Part shown: positions 58,803 to 64,000 of the stretch, one piece after another | Position numbering within the stretch: position 1 is the first letter of the stretch | How the letters are laid out: each line of letters opens with the position of its first letter | Source of the DNA: Coxiellaceae bacterium | Lineage (GTDB): Bacteria; Pseudomonadota; Gammaproteobacteria; Coxiellales; Coxiellaceae | Assembly: GCA_011523685.1 (NCBI GenBank) | Contig: WTGG01000023.1 | Span: 62,001-126,000 of the forward strand | Length of the DNA: 64,000 bases | Direction: 5' to 3' | The notes under the pieces: generated by a model | What the model saw: only the letters and a program-made list of their open reading frames with translations | Database searches by the model: none | Told to the model about the DNA's origin: nothing | Position numbers and translations under genes: made by a program

Positions 58803-60470
58803 TTATTTTTTTCGTTTCTTTTTATCATCAAACGTTTTCATTACATACCACTGCTGACCGATACTCAGTAAGTTATTAGTTAACCAATACAGTACAAGAC
58901 CAGCAGGAAATGATAAGAAAACAATCGTAAACACTACCGGCATTAACATCATCATTTTTGCTTGAGTAGGATCTGGTGGTGCAGGACTTAACTTTTGTTG
59001 TAAAAACATTGATAAACCCATCAGCAAGGGCAGCACATAATAGGGATCTTTGATGGATAAATCATGTATCCAAAAAATAAATGGGGCTTGGCGCAGCTCA
59101 ACACTTTCAATCAACACATAGTACAGAGCAAAAAAGACAGGGATCTGAATAATCATCGGGAGACAGCCACCCATAGGGTTTACTTTTTCTTTACGATAAA
59201 ACTCCATAGTTGCCTTACTTAAGCCTGCTTTATCATCACCGAATCGCTCCTTCAAAGCCAAGAGTCGTGGCTGCACTTTTCGCATTTTAGCCATCGATTT
59301 ATAACTTTGGGCTGAAGGCCAATAAAATAGTAACTTTATGAATAACGTTACTAACACAATAGACCAACCCCAATTACCCACAACATGATGAATATTATTC
59401 ATCACTGAAAAAATGATGCTCGATATAGGGGATAAAAATCCATAATCAATGGTTAACTTTAACGCTGGAGATACCGGCGCTAAATCTTTAGCGATTTCTG
59501 GGCCAATATATAACTGACTTGTTTGCTGATGACTTTTCCCAGCAGCCACGGTTAAAGGTTGGCTCACATAACCAATCGTGTACAGATTAGCTCCTCCATT
59601 TTGAGGGGTAGTGACATGACTATAATAGTCATAGGTCGGTGCACTATGCGGAACCCAAGCCGAAACAAAATAAGGCTGTTGCATCGCAACCCAACCACCC
59701 GCAATTGATTGATGCAAAGGAGCCTTATCCATAGATGAAAAACTGATTTTCTCATACGGTGTCTTATGACTCGAAATAGCAGCGCCATCATAAGAACGAA
59801 TATGGTGAGTTGAGCTTGGAACATTTTGTCGAGTAATTTGTTGAAACCATTGCCCCGTCCAATCTTGCGAGCTGTGATTGGTTACGGTTGTTTTTAAAGA
59901 CCCTTGGTACTTTCCTTTAAAAAACTGATAATTTTTCGTGATGGTAATACCATTTGAAGTAGCTGTTAAATTGACCTCTAAGGATTCTTGTCCTGGTTTC
60001 AATTCATAGTACGTCTTATCAGCATGAAACTGCATGGGCATGTGTTGTGTGTTTGTGGAAATGACACCACTTTGCATCTCAAATAATGCGCCTGAAGCAT
60101 TGCTTAATATTTGAACAGCCTGATCTGGCTGATCCAATGACACAGCATATTGAGGTAATTGTGCTTGCACCAAGTCACCCGTTTTTAAGTTAATGCCAAC
60201 CTGCATGACATCTGTTTTTACTGTCACAATAGAGCCCTTTGAACTGGCAATAGGCTTAGCTCCTACGGGAGAATTTTGTTTTTCGGTAGGGGAAGCAGCT
60301 GAGGGCATGTATCGACTTTCATCTGATGATGATTCCGATGGTGAAGCAACTGATTCCACAGCAGGACTTGCTGATGGTAATTGTGTTGGATGTTCTTGCT
60401 TCCATTGCGACCATAGCATTGTAGCAACAGCCGCTAACGCAATGTATAAGAGTGCTCGTTTAATATCCAT
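58803..60470 (-). CDS. yidC: Membrane protein insertase YidC
   Basis: Inserts and folds inner-membrane proteins, alone or with Sec. It has an N-terminal transmembrane helix (about 5-22), a large periplasmic beta domain (about 60-340), and a C-terminal bundle of five helices including WGWSIVLVTLFIKLLFYWPS and NPMGGCLPMIIQIPVFFALY. The length is 555 aa (E. coli 548). It lies in the conserved rpmH-rnpA-yidD-yidC-mnmE order. Confidence 0.96.
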   Translation of the reverse strand: MDIKRALLYIALAAVATMLWSQWKQEHPTQLPSASPAVESVASPSESSSDESRYMPSAASPTEKQNSPVGAKPIASSKGSIVTVKTDVMQVGINLKTGDLVQAQLPQYAVSLDQPDQAVQILSNASGALFEMQSGVISTNTQHMPMQFHADKTYYELKPGQESLEVNLTATSNGITITKNYQFFKGKYQGSLKTTVTNHSSQDWTGQWFQQITRQNVPSSTHHIRSYDGAAISSHKTPYEKISFSSMDKAPLHQSIAGGWVAMQQPYFVSAWVPHSAPTYDYYSHVTTPQNGGANLYTIGYVSQPLTVAAGKSHQQTSQLYIGPEIAKDLAPVSPALKLTIDYGFLSPISSIIFSVMNNIHHVVGNWGWSIVLVTLFIKLLFYWPSAQSYKSMAKMRKVQPRLLALKERFGDDKAGLSKATMEFYRKEKVNPMGGCLPMIIQIPVFFALYYVLIESVELRQAPFIFWIHDLSIKDPYYVLPLLMGLSMFLQQKLSPAPPDPTQAKMMMLMPVVFTIVFLSFPAGLVLYWLTNNLLSIGQQWYVMKTFDDKKKRKK

Positions 60471-60504
60471 CCAATCCTCTCTCTGTCATTTCAATTGTAT
60501 TTAT

Positions 60505-60774
60505 TTATGGTTTATCGCAACATCCACTCGATGGTTTACGATCGCCTTCAACTGGGTCATAACCCCACTGACAACCTGGTCGGCAACGAATTATACGCAA
60601 GATACCCTGCTTAACTCCCTTCATCAGACCATAATGTATAATGGCTTCTCTGGTATATTCTGAACACGTCGGAGTAAATCGACAGCAACTGCCTAACCAG
60701 GGGCTAACACACCACTGGTACAGTGCAATCATGCCTAAGGCACATCGACGCATGATTGTTGAAAATATTGCCAT
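60505..60774 (-). CDS. yidD: YidD membrane-insertion efficiency factor
   Basis: A small amphipathic protein, 89 aa from ATG 60774, with the family core YQWCVSPWLGSCCRFTPTCSEY and GVKQGILRIIRCRPGCQWGYDP. Seven cysteines are present, including a C-terminal CC. It overlaps the 3' end of rnpA by 40 bases. In-frame ATGs at 60789 and 60753 are alternatives since no ribosome site is clear. Confidence 0.9.
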   Translation of the reverse strand: MAIFSTIMRRCALGMIALYQWCVSPWLGSCCRFTPTCSEYTREAIIHYGLMKGVKQGILRIIRCRPGCQWGYDPVEGDRKPSSGCCDKP

Positions 60775-61100
60775 TGTTTTTCTATGCATTGAACAATTTC
60801 TTTTGAAGTTAATTGTTGCATTCGGTGTAGGCCAACTAGTACAAAGTCACTATTCGGTAATTTGGCACGATGATGTCTAAAAGATTCACGAATAATTCTA
60901 CGTAACCGATTACGATCACAAGCTAATCGAACTTGTTTCTTAGATAATATAATACCAATCCGTGGGTGATTGAGTTGATTATTCTGCGAGTAAATTACAA
61001 AACAGCCACCAAATCGTTTTTTTTTTGCTTGAAACACTGCTTGAAAAGAAGGTCGATTTAATAGTCGACTACTCCTTTTAAAACAATAATTATCAGGCAC
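60735..61100 (-). CDS. rnpA: Ribonuclease P protein component
   Basis: The 121-aa protein subunit of RNase P. It starts with GTG at 61100, overlapping the rpmH stop by 8 bases. The RNR motif [14 protein letters not shown], which binds the catalytic RNA, is at about 62-75. [18 protein letters not shown] at the N-terminus is typical. Confidence 0.94.
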   Translation of the reverse strand: MPDNYCFKRSSRLLNRPSFQAVFQAKKKRFGGCFVIYSQNNQLNHPRIGIILSKKQVRLACDRNRLRRIIRESFRHHRAKLPNSDFVLVGLHRMQQLTSKEIVQCIEKQWQYFQQSCVDVP

Positions 61101-61227
61101 TTAGCTTCTTCCTTCCTTTGGCGCGACGACGACGAATAACAGCGCGGCCACCAACGGTTGCCATTCTTGCACGAAAACCATGCGTACGTTTTCTTTTTAA
61201 GTTACTAGGTTGAAATGTTCTTTTCAT
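61093..61227 (-). CDS. rpmH: 50S ribosomal protein L34
   Basis: A 44-aa basic protein, [20 protein letters not shown] and on, with [20 protein letters not shown], matching L34 throughout. It is first in the rpmH-rnpA-yidD-yidC-mnmE transcript and has a strong promoter 40-68 bases upstream. Confidence 0.97.
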   Translation of the reverse strand: MKRTFQPSNLKRKRTHGFRARMATVGGRAVIRRRRAKGRKKLSA

Positions 61228-61266
61228 GAGAGTTTCTCTATTGCTAGCTGATCTTGGAAAAACGCA

Positions 61267-61295
61267 ATCATAGAGCAGAGGCTCAATACTGTCAA
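61267..61295 (-). promoter_or_regulatory. Strong sigma-70 promoter of rpmH
   Basis: Read on minus: a perfect TTGACA (61295-61290), exactly 17 bases, and TATGAT (61272-61267). It drives the ribosomal protein gene and the operon that follows. It sits at the edge of the origin region. Confidence 0.7.
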
Positions 61296-61379
61296 CTGAA
61301 CGATTCTACAAATGTTTCCCTAATATTTTTTCAAGGTATTCCCAAAATATTTATGAAGATGAATCAATCTTTATTTCAT

Positions 61380-61640
61380 GAATTTTTTAAACACATCTTC
61401 TTGCTGGTCTGAATTTTACTAAAAACGTTCTTATACAATATTACTAATATAATTAATTAATTATTTTTTAAGTAGTAGTTATTAGTGAGTCTTTAAAACT
61501 TGGAAAACAGATTTATTATTATATAAATCAATATTTTGCGTTTTGTATTTCCCTGTGGGTAACTCTCTCTAAGATTTGGGGTAATCTGTGTGTAATTGTG
61601 AGTAAGTTGAGTGTCTTGAGGGGTGCTGTGTGTAACTGCC
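61380..61640. other. Probable replication origin (oriC) core
   Basis: The gap 61228-62281 is the longest in the window. At its core an AT-rich tract (about 61380-61550, with ATTAATTAATTATTTTTTAA and a 13-mer-like GATTTATTATTAT at 61510-61522) precedes four copies of TGTGNGTAA in one orientation: 61554-61562, 61587-61595, 61597-61605 and 61627-61635. This differs by one base from the DnaA box TGTGNATAA. Strand composition switches from C-rich to G-rich at the same place. rpmH adjacency fits a gammaproteobacterial origin. dnaA and dnaN are not beside it. No GATC occurs between 61300 and 61840, unlike enterobacterial oriC. Confidence 0.72.
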
Positions 61641-61977
61641 TTTTTATATTCATGAATTACCGGTAAGCCAACACATAATTAACAGGTTGTTAGTCGATTT
61701 TTTGGTTTTTTTTTAATCACCATCGGTGGTATCTAGAGCTGCTCTCTTTCTATATGGAGATTTAGAGTCATATTTTAGATTGTCAAAGTGACTACTAAAG
61801 TTTGATATATTACACTGCTTAAACTTCGACGCTCATGATACAACCACAGATCAGACATCTATTTTTTGGTGAGATGGAAAAGATGAATCCAATAAATTCC
61901 AGTGTTAAGGTTTGGTCAAATTCATAAAAAACAGTTAGATAGTTGATTTTCAAAAATTAAGGGCGAGGGGGTTGATT

Positions 61978-62179
61978 ATGATTATCGGAGTTGGCTGCAG
62001 TTGGCATTCACCAAAGGCGTGATAACCTATTTTGGGTTGCACTAGATATCGTCCTACAGAAAAATTATCTAAAAGCGTCAACCCTTCATTTTTTCATTGT
62101 CGATAAAAGACCTAAAAAGGATGGCCTGCATAACGCAAGCGATAGCGCTGATATGGTTCATGTGCTAAGGCTAGTATAA
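61978..62179 (+). pseudogene. Possible remnant of a CbiG/CobE-type cobalamin gene
   Basis: A GAGGGGG site and ATG 61978 open MIIGVGCSWHSPKA, then stop. The next frame, 61991-62179, reads NLFWVALDIVLQKNYLKAST and later DKRPKKDGLHNAS. Together these loosely match the CbiG C-terminal pattern (GIGC near the start; AL..VL.....L..S.L; then D.K....GL). The similarity is weak and found by eye, so this may be chance. The rest of 61640-62281 shows no gene. Confidence 0.25.
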
Positions 62180-62281
62180 TTGGTTACAGTGATATGAATA
62201 TCTATTTTATGCGTATTTATAGTCTGAGAGTCGACAAAACTCAAGGGTGTAGTTGTTGTGACGGACACTAAAGAGACATTG

Positions 62282-63973
62282 TTATCGGGAAAAAAGTGGC
62301 CTAACTGGATCACTTTTAGAGTGTGAATCCATCCACCATAGTGAGGGGATTAGCGTGCAGATTACACCAGCGCCAAAGGCTGCCCATAAGGGAATATTAA
62401 TACCAAATAGAGAGTTCCGTTTCCTTATTCCTTCAGGGGAGGGTGGAGGCTGTTTGGGTTGATGGTGCTGCCTTATGGGGAGAGGGTTAGATCGAGGTGA
62501 TGTTGGGGGGGCCCATAATCGAGTTGGGCTATTAGTTAGGAAGCGCGAGGTTAAATCATTTTCGGAGAAAGTTCTTTTAATGTCTCCTCCTACTGATTCA
62601 ATAGGTTGCATGAGAGTGTTTGTGCTGCCTGTGTGATTACTACTCAAGTCTTCATAATCTACATGTTCAATAATACTGTCACTAAAAGAGATTGGGTGTG
62701 AATTGTTTGGCCGAATAAAAGCTGGAGAATGGTGCCCCGGGGAAATGTGTAATCGGTATGGAATTGCACCCATCGAGGCACCTCTTCTCATCGGGATTTT
62801 GGGTGCGGTTTCTAATAACTCTTTAATATAATTGAGTATGGATTGAGGGTTGCGTGTTGTATTTTTCGGAGGATGTTCTGATATGGCTTGTAGAATTACA
62901 TTGTGCTGTGCACTATTTTCTACGATTTTAGTTTTATGGTGAATAAGCGATCTAATGATCATATGTTCAGAAAGTGAGCATTCACTCTGCAATTGATACA
63001 GTAGTCTGTCTGATATCGAAACTCTACAATTTGTTCGTGAATCATCATTAAGAGTAAACCAACCTAGTAATAGTTCATCAATCGTTGTTTTACTGCCTTT
63101 TTGCTTGGCAGCTTTGAGTTCACTGCTAATATATCTTTTTATATCGTCTTTTATTTTTTCTCCTACTTTATTTAGGAGCAATAAAATCTGATTTTTTAGG
63201 TTTAATTCCTCACTAAGTATTCCGATGCATCGTTCGGATAAGTCTTCTTGTATTTGGACACTAAGTGAAGACCAGGCTTCTTTGAGTGATGCTTGTATCT
63301 CTGTACTAAATAGCTTATTACTTTCAAGTAAAGTAGACAAACTGGAGCGCTCTGCCTTTAGTTCAAGGGTGTGTTCCATATGGTTATACTTTGCCATATT
63401 AAGTAGTTCAGTTTGCAGAGTGCCGATCTTAGATTTGTGATGTAAATTTCTCATCGCAGAGAAAATTTGCTGTTCTATCGCTTTTTGTAATGCTTCTTTT
63501 GTTATAGGACGAGATGTTTCTCCTTTAAATTTTTGTCCAAGAGTATCGGTTTCTTGATACCATAGGGCTGCCTTAATTTGTTGATTGAAAAAACTAATCC
63601 CTTTGTCTGTAGTAGTAGATAACGTAACTCCATTAGCTGAAATGTAGGTGAAATGAACAGGTATACCGTCTGTTTCGATATCGAGTTGAGGAATCCACTT
63701 TGAAAAGGCAATGGTTTCAAGAGCCAGGTATTGATCGGAGGGTTGTAATTCATTGGCGTGTAGCTCAGCTGCTCGCTGAGGATGGTTTGCTATGGTTTCA
63801 TAAAGTACCTTATGTAACGGGTAAGAGGTGGTAAATAGGCGTTTTAGCGACTCTAAGCTTTCACCTTTGAGGGGTTTTTTATGATCTAATAAATCAATAA
63901 ACTGGCGTGTCGATTCATCGTTATGCATTTCGAGAAAGTGAAGAATGTTTTGATGATATTCATCTTGACGCAT
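62282..63973 (-). CDS. Orphan protein of 563 aa with a Pro-rich region and C-terminal membrane anchor
   Basis: I do not recognise this protein. Residues 1-400 look soluble and helical, with coiled-coil-like stretches around 165-300. Residues about 410-520 are low-complexity, rich in Pro, Ser, His and Arg (PIRQHHQPKQPPPSPEG). One hydrophobic helix, IPLWAAFGAGVICTLIPSLW, lies near 525-545, leaving a short charged tail. This looks like a tail-anchored or secreted host-acting protein, but that is inference. ATG 63973 has no clear ribosome site; Met16 is an alternative. It is transcribed toward the origin, head-on to replication. Confidence 0.7.
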   Translation of the reverse strand: MRQDEYHQNILHFLEMHNDESTRQFIDLLDHKKPLKGESLESLKRLFTTSYPLHKVLYETIANHPQRAAELHANELQPSDQYLALETIAFSKWIPQLDIETDGIPVHFTYISANGVTLSTTTDKGISFFNQQIKAALWYQETDTLGQKFKGETSRPITKEALQKAIEQQIFSAMRNLHHKSKIGTLQTELLNMAKYNHMEHTLELKAERSSLSTLLESNKLFSTEIQASLKEAWSSLSVQIQEDLSERCIGILSEELNLKNQILLLLNKVGEKIKDDIKRYISSELKAAKQKGSKTTIDELLLGWFTLNDDSRTNCRVSISDRLLYQLQSECSLSEHMIIRSLIHHKTKIVENSAQHNVILQAISEHPPKNTTRNPQSILNYIKELLETAPKIPMRRGASMGAIPYRLHISPGHHSPAFIRPNNSHPISFSDSIIEHVDYEDLSSNHTGSTNTLMQPIESVGGDIKRTFSENDLTSRFLTNSPTRLWAPPTSPRSNPLPIRQHHQPKQPPPSPEGIRKRNSLFGINIPLWAAFGAGVICTLIPSLWWMDSHSKSDPVRPLFSR

Positions 63974-64000
63974 CGTTGTGTTAGCTTGATTAATGATATT

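Overview
The window reads as one continuous stretch of a Gram-negative, AT-rich (about 40% G+C by eye, not computed) gammaproteobacterial chromosome that ends on the right in a probable replication origin. Outer-membrane assembly (lptD, surA, lptM), LPS heptose synthesis (gmhB, hldE, hldD), ubiquinone genes (ubiE-ubiJ-ubiB, ubiA, ubiK), a FadE-type dehydrogenase and the rpmH-rnpA-yidD-yidC-mnmE string all fit Gammaproteobacteria. A CBU_0592-like small membrane protein, a full-length KatG, large orphan proteins with effector-like composition and decaying genes make a Legionellales (Coxiella/Legionella-side) lineage my best guess. That placement is inference, not a measured result.

Layout. 0-5 kb: a minus-strand operon dprA-smg-topA-purE-tsaC, the last gene cut by the window edge. 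5-7 kb: fmt-gmhB and folA on plus. 7-13.6 kb: a minus-strand envelope cluster lptD-surA-rsmA-usp-sppA-apaH. 13.7-15.4 kb: divergent amgK-murU for peptidoglycan recycling. 16.2-20.6 kb: lptM, a DUF481 protein, dapF, a DksA with a long lysine-rich histone-like N-terminus, folB and a MidA-like methyltransferase. 20.6-28.3 kb: fadE, pgk-pyk and hldE-hldD. 28.3-33.5 kb is an accessory island: a small membrane protein, a 649-aa orphan, a frameshifted lipoprotein and katG. 33.6-41.1 kb: rlmKL, tdh, kbl, ubiE-ubiJ-ubiB. 41.1-43.7 kb is a second island: a 41-aa mini-gene, a HAD-like orphan and a wrecked FixJ-type regulator. 43.7-51.1 kb: ubiA, tRNA-Arg(CCG), comM, ubiK, a cystathionine beta-synthase, a UvrD helicase and trpS. 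51.1-57.3 kb: a chagasin-type protease inhibitor, a Cys-rich lipoprotein, ahcY, metK, queD, a cystathionine gamma-synthase/lyase and a pentameric ligand-gated ion channel. 57.4-61.2 kb: mnmE, yidC, yidD, rnpA, rpmH. 61.2-62.3 kb: the intergenic origin region. 62.3-64 kb: a 563-aa orphan with a C-terminal membrane anchor.

How the genes work together. metK, ahcY, cbs and the cystathionine enzyme together could run S-adenosylmethionine recycling and reverse transsulfuration to cysteine. lptD, surA and lptM belong to one assembly pathway for the LPS translocon. UbiJ, UbiK, UbiB and UbiE belong to the ubiquinone complex.

The strongest large-scale signal is a switch of strand composition near 61.5 kb. 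To the left the plus strand is C-rich whatever the gene orientation; to the right it is G-rich. Next to the switch lie an AT-rich tract and four TGTGNGTAA repeats in one orientation, which together look like oriC without an adjacent dnaA. I found no clear novel defence, secretion or biosynthetic system. The best candidates for undescribed biology are the orphan proteins, the 41-aa mini-gene, the inhibitor/Cys-rich pair and the ligand-gated channel.
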